A DNA stretch of 40,153 bases from Synergistales bacterium 54_24 (GTDB lineage Bacteria > Synergistota > Synergistia > Synergistales > Thermosynergistaceae), in assembly GCA_001508935.1 (NCBI GenBank), contig LGFQ01000006.1, positions 1-40,153 on the forward strand, written 5' to 3'. This document shows positions 1-7,106 of this stretch, piece by piece. Within the stretch, counting starts at the first letter, position 1. Each line of letters begins with the position of its first letter. Under the pieces are notes generated by a model. That model saw only the letters and a program-made list of their open reading frames with translations, did no database searches and had not been told where the DNA came from. A program made the position numbers and the translations under genes.

Positions 1-500
1 AAGACATTTGGCGAGGAAGGGTCTAATCCTAACTCTTTTAAGGCCGGCGTGTTGATGACTGCCGCATGGAGGCATACTCTGGACAGCATGACAGGCCGCT
101 TCTTCTCTACGGCATCTAGATCGTATCTCGTGGGCCACCTGTGCTCTTCGAATAGCTCCTGGTCCCATCCGTATCCCAATATCCACGGCGATTCGTCATT
201 GCGTGCGAAGGTGTCGAGTTTTCCCTTGAGCTCCTCGAGACTCTTCGTGCCTCTCAAGTCGAGAGAGCGGAGGGAGAGCCCAACTTCGTCGAGATGGGCG
301 TGAGAATCTATAAAGCCCGGAAGGAGCGTCCTTCCCTTTAAGTCTATAACTTCAGCCCCAAGCCTTTCGGCGAGATCCTTGACCTGATCCTCCCTGCCCG
401 CCGAGAGCACTCTGCCTTCGGCGACCAAGAGGCCGCCTGCCTCTTTCTTCGGACAGAAAGAGATGTAAATGTGACCGTTTAAAAAGGCTTTGACGCCCAT
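1..500 (-). CDS. Amidohydrolase, YtcJ-like (5' part only)
   Basis: Reading the minus strand from the ATG at 498-500 gives an open frame to the window edge, so about 166 N-terminal residues are visible and the C-terminus lies outside. The protein starts MGVKAFLNGHIY, and GFIDSHAHLDEVG at residues 62-74 is the metal-binding HxH motif (His67, His69) of TIM-barrel amidohydrolases. The following stretch, with ILGYGWDQELFEE and RPVMLSRVCLHAAVIN, resembles the YtcJ-like branch, metal-dependent hydrolases of mostly unknown substrate. A G-rich ribosome binding site (AAAGGGGGGG) lies about 10 nt before the start. The gene is divergent from the helicase gene at 631. Family assignment is firm; the substrate cannot be read from this fragment. 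Confidence 0.88.
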   Translation of the reverse strand, partial: MGVKAFLNGHIYISFCPKKEAGGLLVAEGRVLSAGREDQVKDLAERLGAEVIDLKGRTLLPGFIDSHAHLDEVGLSLRSLDLRGTKSLEELKGKLDTFARNDESPWILGYGWDQELFEEHRWPTRYDLDAVEKKRPVMLSRVCLHAAVINTPALKELGLDPSSPNV

Positions 501-533
501 CGAAGCGAGACCCCCCCTTTTTATGTTTGCTCC

Positions 534-541
534 ATTATAAT
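534..541. promoter_or_regulatory. Possible divergent -10 element
   Basis: ATTATAAT is palindromic and offers TATAAT on both strands (minus 534-539, plus 536-541) in the gap between the divergent amidohydrolase and helicase genes. No good -35 was found on either strand, so this is a weak candidate. Confidence 0.3.
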
Positions 542-630
542 GAATATACTCGATGAATGCTTTCGGAGAACGGTGTGCGCAATGCCTGTATCCGAAGACG
601 GGCAGAGACGAATGAAGGTGAGAAGATAGA

Positions 631-2256
631 ATGACGGAAATAGAGCTGAATGAAGGTTTCCGGAGAGCCTTGGAGTTGATGGAAAAAACCGACAATAACG
701 TCTTCATCACGGGGCGGGCTGGCACGGGCAAATCCACGCTGTTGAGATATTTTTGCGCTACAACCGCAAAGAGGATAGTGGTATTGGCTCCTACCGGCGT
801 GGCCGCCTTGAACGTCCGCGGGCAGACCATCCACTCCTTTTTTGGCTTCAAGCCGAACGTCACAGTGGAGCGCATAAAGAAGATCCCTCCCTCCAGCGAT
901 AGGGGTAACGTGTATAGGAACATCGACGCTATCGTCATAGACGAGATCTCCATGGTGAGGGCCGACCTGCTCGACTGCGTGGATAAGTTCCTGAGGTTGA
1001 ACGGCCCTCGAAAAGGCCTCCCCTTCGGGGGAATCCAGATGATTTTCATCGGCGACCTCTACCAGCTTCCCCCGGTGGTCACCGGTAACGAAAGGGCAGC
1101 CTTTGGTTCGCTCTACGAAAGCCCCTATTTTTACAGCGCCCATGTCTTCGAGTCCATCGATATGGCCTTCGTGGAGCTGGATAAGATCTACCGCCAGCAC
1201 GACCAGCGCTTCATAGATCTGCTCAACGCCATCCGGAACAAATCCGTCTCTGAAGAGGAGATAGAGCTCCTCAACGGCAGGGTCATGCCCGAGTTTGAGC
1301 CTCCGCCTGACGAATTTTACATCCATCTGACCACTACCAATAGGCAGGCCGAAGAGATCAATAGGCGCCAGCTGTCGAAGCTGAAAGGTCCTATGTATAG
1401 CTTTACAGGTTTTATAGAGGGAGAGTTTGGCGACGATTACCTGCCCACGGCGATCGAGCTACAGCTCAAGGTGGGAGCTCAGGTCATGATGCTCAACAAC
1501 GATTCTATGGGCAGATGGGTCAACGGCAGCGTAGGGAGGATCACGGATATAGTCCAATATCCTGGCGAAGAGGCGGTCATTGTCGTAGAGCTCGCCGATG
1601 GCGAAGAAGTGGAAGTGACGCCCAACACGTGGGAGATCTTCCGCTTTTTCTCGGAAGACGACAAGTTGAAATCGGAAGCCATCGGGAAGTTCACTCAATA
1701 TCCCTTGATGCTGGCTTGGGCGGTGACCATCCACAAGAGTCAGGGGAAATCCTTCGACAAAGTCATTATAGATATAGGAAGAGGCGCCTTCGCCCATGGC
1801 CAAGTCTACGTGGCGCTGAGTCGCTGCACATCCTTTGAAGGGCTCGTCCTCAAAAAACCTATCCTCAAGAAGCATATTTGGATGGACTGGCAAGTGGTAA
1901 AATTCCTGACCAGGTATCAGTATAAGAAGGCCGAAGAAGCCCTCCCCGTCAAGGAAAAGGTCAAGCTCATTGAGGAGGCCATCCTGAAGAAGGCGCCTCT
2001 GGAGATGGTCTATCTCAAGCCCAGCGACGAGAAGACCAAGAGGGTCATCTGGCCCAAAGAGGTGGGCGAGATGGAGTATAGGGGCAAAAGATATTTAGGG
2101 ATGCGGGCCTTTTGTGCGCAGCGAAACGAGGAAAGGACCTTCAGGGTCGACCGGATATTGGAGATTAAAGATATGCCTGGGCGGAGTGAGGAAAGTCACT
2201 CGGTCAAGTTCGAAATGGCTGATTTAAATGTGTTTCAGAAGAGCGACATTGTATAA
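631..2256 (+). CDS. PIF1-family DNA helicase with C-terminal WYL-like domain
   Basis: A 541-residue superfamily 1B helicase, expected to unwind DNA 5' to 3' with ATP. Walker A is GRAGTGKST at 28-36, motif Ia APTGVAA at 53-59, Walker B DEIS at 104-107 and motif III GDLYQLPPV at 141-149. The C-terminal core has TIHKSQGKSFDKVIID followed by VYVALSRC, as in PIF1/RecD2. The last roughly 80 residues (459 on) contain YRGKRYLGMRAFC and ERTFRVDRI, a WYL-like pattern; this arrangement is known from the Thermotoga elfii Pif1 helicase. WYL domains bind nucleic acid or ligands, so a regulatory or DNA-binding role is inferred. The ATG at 631 is preceded by GAAGGTGAGAAG. It stands alone, 35 bp before the next gene. 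Confidence 0.9.
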   Translation: MTEIELNEGFRRALELMEKTDNNVFITGRAGTGKSTLLRYFCATTAKRIVVLAPTGVAALNVRGQTIHSFFGFKPNVTVERIKKIPPSSDRGNVYRNIDAIVIDEISMVRADLLDCVDKFLRLNGPRKGLPFGGIQMIFIGDLYQLPPVVTGNERAAFGSLYESPYFYSAHVFESIDMAFVELDKIYRQHDQRFIDLLNAIRNKSVSEEEIELLNGRVMPEFEPPPDEFYIHLTTTNRQAEEINRRQLSKLKGPMYSFTGFIEGEFGDDYLPTAIELQLKVGAQVMMLNNDSMGRWVNGSVGRITDIVQYPGEEAVIVVELADGEEVEVTPNTWEIFRFFSEDDKLKSEAIGKFTQYPLMLAWAVTIHKSQGKSFDKVIIDIGRGAFAHGQVYVALSRCTSFEGLVLKKPILKKHIWMDWQVVKFLTRYQYKKAEEALPVKEKVKLIEEAILKKAPLEMVYLKPSDEKTKRVIWPKEVGEMEYRGKRYLGMRAFCAQRNEERTFRVDRILEIKDMPGRSEESHSVKFEMADLNVFQKSDIV

Positions 2257-2257
2257 T
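2252..2257 (+). promoter_or_regulatory. Possible -10 for the molbindin-yjbQ-cls trio
   Basis: TATAAT overlaps the stop codon of the helicase gene, 35 bp before the molbindin start. No convincing -35 is visible, so the trio may instead be read through from the helicase gene. Confidence 0.3.
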
Positions 2258-2291
2258 TGGAGTAAATATCAATGAAGGAGGTGCGAGCCCG

Positions 2292-2501
2292 ATGAAGATC
2301 AGCGCGAGGAACGTGCTAAAGGGCAAGGTCAAAAAGGTTATCCATGGAGCGGTGAATTCCGAGGTGACTTTGGAGCTCCCGGGTGGACTCGAAGTCGTCT
2401 CCATCATCACGAAGACGTCGGCGGAAAACCTCGGCCTGGCCGAGGGAAAGGAAGTCTACGCCGTCATAAAGGCTTCCAACGTGATGATCGCTACCGATTG
2501 A
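2292..2501 (+). CDS. Molbindin-like TOBE domain protein (Mop)
   Basis: A 69-residue protein made of a single TOBE/Mop domain: MKISARNVLKGKVKKVIHGA, then VNSEVTLELPGGLEVVSIIT, then SAENLGLAEGKEVYAVIKASNVMIATD. Such proteins form oligomers that bind molybdate or tungstate in the cytoplasm and are thought to store or buffer the oxyanion. The ATG follows a strong AAGGAGGTG site. No modABC transporter or molybdopterin gene is nearby. The stop lies 4 bp before the next gene, so it is probably cotranscribed with yjbQ and cls. Confidence 0.88.
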   Translation: MKISARNVLKGKVKKVIHGAVNSEVTLELPGGLEVVSIITKTSAENLGLAEGKEVYAVIKASNVMIATD

Positions 2502-2505
2502 CGAA

Positions 2506-2922
2506 GTGCGAGGGCGAAGATCTTTGCTCCAAACGATAAATATAAGGACGCAAAAGAGGACGGAGCTGGTGGATATTACGGCAGAGGTGGCAGAAGCCGT
2601 AAAGCGTTCGGGCGTGCAGAGCGGCCTCTGCCACCTCTTTTTGCCCCATACTACAGCTGCCCTCGTGATAAACGAAAACGCAGACCCCAGCGTGGCGATC
2701 GATATCGCCGAGTCCCTCGACAGGCTTATACCGTGGGACTTTGATTATCGGCATCAGGAGGGGAACGCCGCAGCCCACATAAAGTCGAGCCTGTTGGGAA
2801 ACTCCTTGACCATCTTCGTGGAAGAGGGCAAGTTGCTCTTGGGCAGATGGCAGGGGGTGTTTTTGTGCGAGTTCGACGGCGGAAGGGCGAGGAAGGTGGT
2901 GGTAAAGGTCGTCGAAGGTTAA
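2506..2922 (+). CDS. YjbQ/UPF0047 family protein
   Basis: A 138-residue protein of the YjbQ (UPF0047) family. The signature is LFLPHTTAALVINENADPSV, followed by HQEGNAAAHIKSSLLGNSLTI and LLLGRWQGVFLCEFDG. Members are small trimeric enzymes; thiamine-phosphate synthase activity has been reported for some, but the physiological role is not settled. The start is uncertain. A GTG at 2506 opens the longest frame without a good ribosome binding site, whereas the TTG at 2524 sits about 9 nt behind GAGGG and would give MLQTINIRTQKRTELVDIT, which fits the usual family N-terminus better. It lies 4 bp after the molbindin gene and 4 bp before cls. Confidence 0.88.
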   Translation: MRGRRSLLQTINIRTQKRTELVDITAEVAEAVKRSGVQSGLCHLFLPHTTAALVINENADPSVAIDIAESLDRLIPWDFDYRHQEGNAAAHIKSSLLGNSLTIFVEEGKLLLGRWQGVFLCEFDGGRARKVVVKVVEG

Positions 2923-2926
2923 TCTT

Positions 2927-4531
2927 GTGCGGCTGAAAGAGGCATTGAAAGCCCTAAAGGAGCGGATATTCGAGGAATCTTCCATCCTTTTGCCCCTTTT
3001 GGCGGTGGCGCTTTTTGCCCTTTATATCGTGAGCGCTTACTGTGGGTTGCGGCTCGGAGAATCGGGGCAGGCCGGCTCCACAGACGGGATTTTTGCCTTT
3101 TTCAGTGCGATCGGTCCATATGCCGGCCTCTTTCTAACGCTATATGCCGTCTTTGCCGCCGTCGTGATTTTTTTCGAAAACAAGAACCCCGACAGGACGA
3201 TAGCGTGGATGCTCATCCTCCTGTTTCTGCCTGTGGTCGGCTTCGTCTTGTATTTTCTCTTTGGCCCGAACTTGAACAAAAGGGCTGCCTTTAGAGAGTT
3301 GAAGCATAAGAAGAGCGCGATCATGGAGCGCTGGGCGGAGGACGAGCTAAGGGCCTTAGAGTCGATGGCGGCCTCCGTGTTCCCCTGGAAGACCGTCATT
3401 TCGCTTTTGAAGACATCAATGGCGCCACTCACGTTTAGGAATGCCTTGGAGGTCCTCACCAATGGCGATGCCACATTCTCGGCCATAAAGAACTCGCTCT
3501 CCGAGGCCGAACGCTTCATCCATATGGAATATTTTTCCATAGCAAACGATGGCATAGGCAACGAAATAAGGGGGATCCTCGAAAGGAAAGCCAAAGAGGG
3601 ATTGAGGGTGAGGCTCATATATGATAGCGTCGGCAGCTGGAATATAGGGAAGGATTACATAGAATCGCTAAAAAGCGCTGGGGTAGAGGTGTATCCCTTC
3701 GCTCCCATTTCTTTGCCGATGCTGCGCCGCAAGCTGAACCACAGGAACCATCGCAAAATCATCGTCATAGATGGCAAGGTAGGCTTCATGGGAGGGCTCA
3801 ATATAGGCGACAAATACTTGAGCCGAGATCGTCGCTTCGGTTTTTGGCGGGATACGCATTTGAAGATAGAAGGGGAAGCCGTTCACAAACTACAAGATGT
3901 CTTTTTGAGCGATTGGCGATTCTGTAGCGGCCAGGACCTGGATGAACCTGACCTCTTTCCACAGATGGGAGGACCCAGCTTGTGGACTCCCGTTCAGATC
4001 GTAAACAGCGGTCCGGACCTGGATTTGAGCCCTGTCATGGTCGGTTATTTTTCCTTGATCGCTTCGGCGACCGAGCGCATATGGATCACGACGCCCTACC
4101 TGGTTCCGGGCGAAAGCATAAAGACCGCCCTCAAAGTGGCTTCCCTGAGCGGCCTCGATGTGCGCATAATTGTGCCCGGTTTAGCCGACCATATTTTTGT
4201 GTTTTGGGCTTCCCAGGCCAATATCGACGACCTCTTGGCTGCAGGCGTGCGCATATTCAGTTACAACAACGGGTTTATTCACTCAAAAGTTGTCATCGTC
4301 GATGGGAAGGCTGCGTCGGTGGGCACGACCAATCTGGATTTGAGGAGCTTTGAGATAAACTTTGAAATTCAAGCCTTTATATATAATAAGGAAGTCGCCT
4401 CTCGGCTGGAGCAAGATTTCATGGACGACCTGACTCAGTGTAGAGAATTTACGCTGGAGGAGCGAGCGAGAAAGCCTTTTGTTCAGAAGACGAAAGAGGC
4501 GGTCGGAAGGCTTTGGACGGCTCAGGTATGA
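2927..4531 (+). CDS. cls: Cardiolipin synthase (phospholipase D superfamily)
   Basis: A 534-residue membrane enzyme that condenses phosphatidylglycerol to cardiolipin. Hydrophobic segments lie at about residues 18-35, 58-80 and 88-108, the last two as in bacterial Cls (FFENKNPDRTIAWMLILLFLPVVGFVLYFLFG). Two HKD motifs follow: HRKIIVID near residue 275, continuing into GFMGGLNIGDKY, and HSKVVIVD near 451, continuing into SVGTTNLDLRSF. The GTG start at 2927 is 8 nt behind GAAGG, which overlaps the end of yjbQ, so translational coupling is likely. Length and both catalytic motifs are normal for the family. Confidence 0.95.
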   Translation: MRLKEALKALKERIFEESSILLPLLAVALFALYIVSAYCGLRLGESGQAGSTDGIFAFFSAIGPYAGLFLTLYAVFAAVVIFFENKNPDRTIAWMLILLFLPVVGFVLYFLFGPNLNKRAAFRELKHKKSAIMERWAEDELRALESMAASVFPWKTVISLLKTSMAPLTFRNALEVLTNGDATFSAIKNSLSEAERFIHMEYFSIANDGIGNEIRGILERKAKEGLRVRLIYDSVGSWNIGKDYIESLKSAGVEVYPFAPISLPMLRRKLNHRNHRKIIVIDGKVGFMGGLNIGDKYLSRDRRFGFWRDTHLKIEGEAVHKLQDVFLSDWRFCSGQDLDEPDLFPQMGGPSLWTPVQIVNSGPDLDLSPVMVGYFSLIASATERIWITTPYLVPGESIKTALKVASLSGLDVRIIVPGLADHIFVFWASQANIDDLLAAGVRIFSYNNGFIHSKVVIVDGKAASVGTTNLDLRSFEINFEIQAFIYNKEVASRLEQDFMDDLTQCREFTLEERARKPFVQKTKEAVGRLWTAQV

Positions 4532-4555
4532 GGGAATCTTCTGCTGGCTTGTAAC

Positions 4556-4583
4556 TTGTAAGATCTATAACTATTGTTATAAT
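4556..4583 (+). promoter_or_regulatory. Promoter of the mbh operon
   Basis: TTGTAA (4556-4561), a 16-bp spacer and TATAAT (4578-4583) lie in the gap after cls, 57 bp before the first mbh start. A second TTGTAA occurs at 4549-4554. This is the only good promoter seen ahead of the 14-gene operon. Confidence 0.6.
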
Positions 4584-4639
4584 GATTTTGGGCATATTGG
4601 GTGTAAAGGATATTGCATACGTTTGAGGAGGTGGTTCGC

Positions 4640-5125
4640 TTGGTAATCTTCATCCTTTCCGCCGTCACTTACCTTTTGCTCGTCTGGAGCGGCGGAGGGA
4701 TACCGTTGTCCGAGGTCGTAATAGCGTTAGCTCTTGCGACGATAATGGCCGTCGCCGCAAAGAGCTGGAGTCCTTACGTCATGCGCTTAACGGCGCTGCG
4801 GCCAGATAGGTGGGTTCGCTTCGTCGTCTATTTGTTTGGTCCGTTCCTCGTGGCCATGGCCAAGGCCAACATCGATGTCGCATTGAGGGTCATTACAGGG
4901 AAGATCAGACCTGGCATAGTGAAGGTCAACATCGGGCTCACTAACGATATTTCCACGACTTTGCTCGCCAACTCCATAACGCTCACCCCTGGCACCCTCA
5001 CCGTCGATGTCGACGAGGAGGAGCGAGCGCTTTATATCCATTGGATCAATGTGACAAACGAGACCCCCGCTGGGTCGGAATTGTATGGCCCATTTGAGGA
5101 ATGGGCGAGGAGGATTGCGGAATGA
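4640..5125 (+). CDS. mbhA: Mbh subunit A (MrpE-like antiporter subunit)
   Basis: A 161-residue membrane protein of the MrpE/MnhE/PhaE family, part of the cation/proton antiporter half of the Mbh complex. Typical features are FGPFLVAMAKANIDVALRVITGKIRPGIVKV and the later TLLANSITLTPGTLTVDV. The start is set by GAGGAGGTGG at 4625-4634, seven nucleotides before the TTG at 4640 (MVIFILSAVTYLLLV). An in-frame TTG at 4613 has a poorer site. The stop overlaps the start of mbhB (ATGA). It is the first gene of the operon. Confidence 0.9.
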   Translation: MVIFILSAVTYLLLVWSGGGIPLSEVVIALALATIMAVAAKSWSPYVMRLTALRPDRWVRFVVYLFGPFLVAMAKANIDVALRVITGKIRPGIVKVNIGLTNDISTTLLANSITLTPGTLTVDVDEEERALYIHWINVTNETPAGSELYGPFEEWARRIAE

Positions 5126-5379
5126 CATCGTTGCTCCTCTTTGGCAGCGCTGTGTTGGGTATAGCGGCGGTTTTGATGGTAGGCCGCGCGATAGCCGGCC
5201 CCACAAATCCGGATAGAGTAGTGGCGCTTGATGCCCTTAATACCTTAGTTGTGGCCCTGATGGTCCTTTTGGCGGCCGTCTACGATTCGGTAGTTATGGT
5301 TGATGTGGCTATAGTCTATGCGGCTTTGTCTTTTGTGGGGACGATCTTTATCGCGCGCTATTTGGAGGGGGGGCTTTAG
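5122..5379 (+). CDS. mbhB: Mbh subunit B (MrpF-like)
   Basis: An 85-residue, three-helix membrane protein of the MrpF/MnhF/PhaF family. It contains VGRAIAGPTNPDRVVALDALNTLVVALMVLLA, in which GPTxxDRVVALDxL is the family signature. The ATG at 5122 overlaps the mbhA stop and has GAGGAGG seven nucleotides upstream; an in-frame ATG at 5101 lies inside mbhA. It belongs to the antiporter module. Confidence 0.92.
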   Translation: MTSLLLFGSAVLGIAAVLMVGRAIAGPTNPDRVVALDALNTLVVALMVLLAAVYDSVVMVDVAIVYAALSFVGTIFIARYLEGGL

Positions 5380-5381
5380 AA

Positions 5382-5765
5382 ATGTATGCGATCGCGTTCC
5401 TCTTGTTAGCCGTTTGCCTTTTCATAGGGCTTGCGTTTAATTGTCTTGCTACAGTTGCGTTGTATCGGTTTCCAGACGTATACACCCGCCTCCACGGCAC
5501 GACCAAATGCACGACCTTCGGCTCCATATTCACGTCGGCGGCCGTAGTGGTCTATTCCCTCTACAAGTACGGAAGTACGGGGGATGGGCGTTTCTTGGCG
5601 CTCTTCATCCACGTGGTGATTGCGGTTTTGGCGATTTTGATTACAAATGCCACTGGCGGTCACGCCATAGCCAGGGCAGCTCACAGGAGCGGGGTCAAAC
5701 CTGCCATGGCCGTGGTGGATCGCCTGGCCGAGAGAGAAAGAAAGGGCGGTGTCGCTAATGGCTGA
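5382..5765 (+). CDS. mbhC: Mbh subunit C (MrpG-like)
   Basis: A 127-residue membrane protein of the MrpG/MnhG/PhaG family. Three hydrophobic segments surround the signature RFPDVYTRLHGTTKCTTFG, followed by HVVIAVLAILITNATGGHAIARAAHRSG. The ATG lies 2 bp after the mbhB stop, with a GGAGGGGGG stretch as its ribosome site. Its 3' end overlaps mbhD by 8 bp. The C-terminal tail after residue 105 is basic and probably cytoplasmic. Confidence 0.92.
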   Translation: MYAIAFLLLAVCLFIGLAFNCLATVALYRFPDVYTRLHGTTKCTTFGSIFTSAAVVVYSLYKYGSTGDGRFLALFIHVVIAVLAILITNATGGHAIARAAHRSGVKPAMAVVDRLAERERKGGVANG

Positions 5766-6000
5766 CGTGGTGCATACAGCTGTGCTGGTCCTCATAGTGG
5801 TGTCGGCCTTTTTTGCGGCGTGGTTCAGAGATCTATTGGCGGCCGTGATTTCGCTTGCGATCATGAGCCTCATGATCTCGTTGGAGTTCTATATTCTGCA
5901 GGCCCCAGACGTGGCTATAGCCGAGGCTGGAATAGGGGCTGGCCTCTCTACGGCTATATACATGATCGCCCTGCGGGCATGCAAGCGCACCAGGAGGTGA
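5758..6000 (+). CDS. mbhD: Mbh subunit D (MrpA C-terminal region, DUF4040)
   Basis: An 80-residue membrane protein corresponding to part of the C-terminal region of the large antiporter subunit MrpA, which is encoded separately in Mbh complexes. The typical line is FFAAWFRDLLAAVISLAIMSL, then QAPDVAIAEAGIGAGLSTAIYM. The ATG at 5758 overlaps the mbhC stop (ATGGCTGA); a GTG at 5749 is an alternative start. Confidence 0.9.
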   Translation: MADVVHTAVLVLIVVSAFFAAWFRDLLAAVISLAIMSLMISLEFYILQAPDVAIAEAGIGAGLSTAIYMIALRACKRTRR

Positions 6001-6005
6001 AGCGC

Positions 6006-6284
6006 ATGAGAGGATGGCGAATCTTTTATCTATTGGGGCTCATGGTGATGTGCGGACTATTCTTCGGAGCACTTCAGGATATCCACCCCTTCGGTGAGCC
6101 CGTGGAACCTGCTATGGATGACTATTTCCTGGAGCGCGCTCAGGAAGAGAGGGCGGTCAACAACGTGGTCACTTCTATAGTCTTCGATTATAGAGGTTTT
6201 GATACGTTGGGCGAAGCCGCGGTTTTGTTTACGGCTGTCACGTCTGTGGTGGCGCTTTTTAGGAAGGGAGGTCACGAGCGATGA
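6006..6284 (+). CDS. mbhE: Mbh subunit E (MrpA C-terminal/MrpB-like)
   Basis: A 92-residue protein with an N-terminal helix (IFYLLGLMVMCGLFFGAL), an exposed middle part (PAMDDYFLERAQEERAVNNVVTSIVFDYRGFDTLGEAAVLF) and a final helix. NxVTSIxxDYRxFDTxGE is the signature of this MrpA-derived subunit. AGGAGGTG lies six nucleotides before the ATG at 6006. It overlaps mbhF by 4 bp. Confidence 0.92.
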   Translation: MRGWRIFYLLGLMVMCGLFFGALQDIHPFGEPVEPAMDDYFLERAQEERAVNNVVTSIVFDYRGFDTLGEAAVLFTAVTSVVALFRKGGHER

Positions 6285-6769
6285 ATCCCCTTTCCTTAAT
6301 AGTTAGGACGGTTTGCAATGTCTTCGCCTGGTTTATGGTGATCTTCGGCGCCTACATTATAGTTCACGGGCACCTCTCCCCGGGAGGAGGTTTTCAGGGT
6401 GGAGCTGTGGTTGCCACTTTTATAGCCTTCTTGTTGGTCGCCCATGGGGGAAAGAGGCTTCTCGGTTGGGTCAAAGAGGGATTATTCAGCGCTGTGGAGA
6501 GCACCGGGCTTTTGATATTCTTGGGGGCAGGGCTTTTCGGTATATCGACCACCTTCTTCTACAACTTTTTGGCGAAAAAGGGAGGACTCTTCGGCTCAGT
6601 CGTTCCTCTCGGCAGCAATACTGGGGTGCTGAACAGCTCGGGCACCATAGCGTTGATGAATTTGGCCGTCGGATTGGAGGTAGTTGCGGGGTTGTCGCTC
6701 ATAATCGTTTACATGTTCAAGGGAATTCGCCTGGAGCTCGATAGGGAGGAGGAGAGCCATGACAGGTAA
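6281..6769 (+). CDS. mbhF: Mbh subunit F (MrpB-like)
   Basis: A 162-residue membrane protein of the MnhB/MrpB family with four hydrophobic segments. Diagnostic features are FGAYIIVHGHLSPGGGFQGGAVVA at residues 22-45 and the later MNLAVGLEVVAGLSLI. GGGAGGTCACGAGCG precedes the ATG, and the gene is coupled to mbhE by ATGA. It overlaps mbhG by 11 bp. Confidence 0.94.
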   Translation: MNPLSLIVRTVCNVFAWFMVIFGAYIIVHGHLSPGGGFQGGAVVATFIAFLLVAHGGKRLLGWVKEGLFSAVESTGLLIFLGAGLFGISTTFFYNFLAKKGGLFGSVVPLGSNTGVLNSSGTIALMNLAVGLEVVAGLSLIIVYMFKGIRLELDREEESHDR

Positions 6770-7106
6770 CCTTCCTTTCGTCGTGGTTGGATTGCTCTTC
6801 GCCATAGGTATGGCTTTAATCCTCTTCGACAAAAACCTCATCAAGATAGCGATAGGCGTATCCATGGTCGAGGCAGCCACAAACCTGTTCCTCATAGTCT
6901 TGGGCTATAGGACGGGCGGGTCCATCCCGGTCTATACCCTGGCGGGCGAAGTTAAAAGGATGGTGTTGCCTACGCCGCAGGCGCTGACGCTTACAGCCAT
7001 CGTCATAGGTGTGGCGACGACAGCGCTGATGCTTTCCCTCATCATGTTGCTCTATCGCTATTACGGTACCCTTGACGTCCGCGAGATAAGGAGGCTGCGA
7101 GGATGA
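6759..7106 (+). CDS. mbhG: Mbh subunit G (MrpC/NuoK-like)
   Basis: A 115-residue, three-helix protein of the MrpC/NuoK family, a small channel-forming subunit. It has FAIGMALILFDKNLIKIAIGVSMVEAATNLFLI and DPxPQALxLT-like residues (PTPQALTLTAIVIGVATTALML). GGAGGAGGAG supplies the ribosome site inside mbhF. Its stop overlaps the start of mbhH. Confidence 0.93.
   Translation: MTGNLPFVVVGLLFAIGMALILFDKNLIKIAIGVSMVEAATNLFLIVLGYRTGGSIPVYTLAGEVKRMVLPTPQALTLTAIVIGVATTALMLSLIMLLYRYYGTLDVREIRRLRG

Noticed and set aside
49-303. 84-codon plus-strand frame near the left edge
   Set aside because: It is antisense to the amidohydrolase, whose minus-strand translation has the HxH motif and a family-like sequence.
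535-1326. Long open frame opposite the helicase gene
   Set aside because: It mirrors the helicase coding sequence, has no ribosome site and no recognisable domain.
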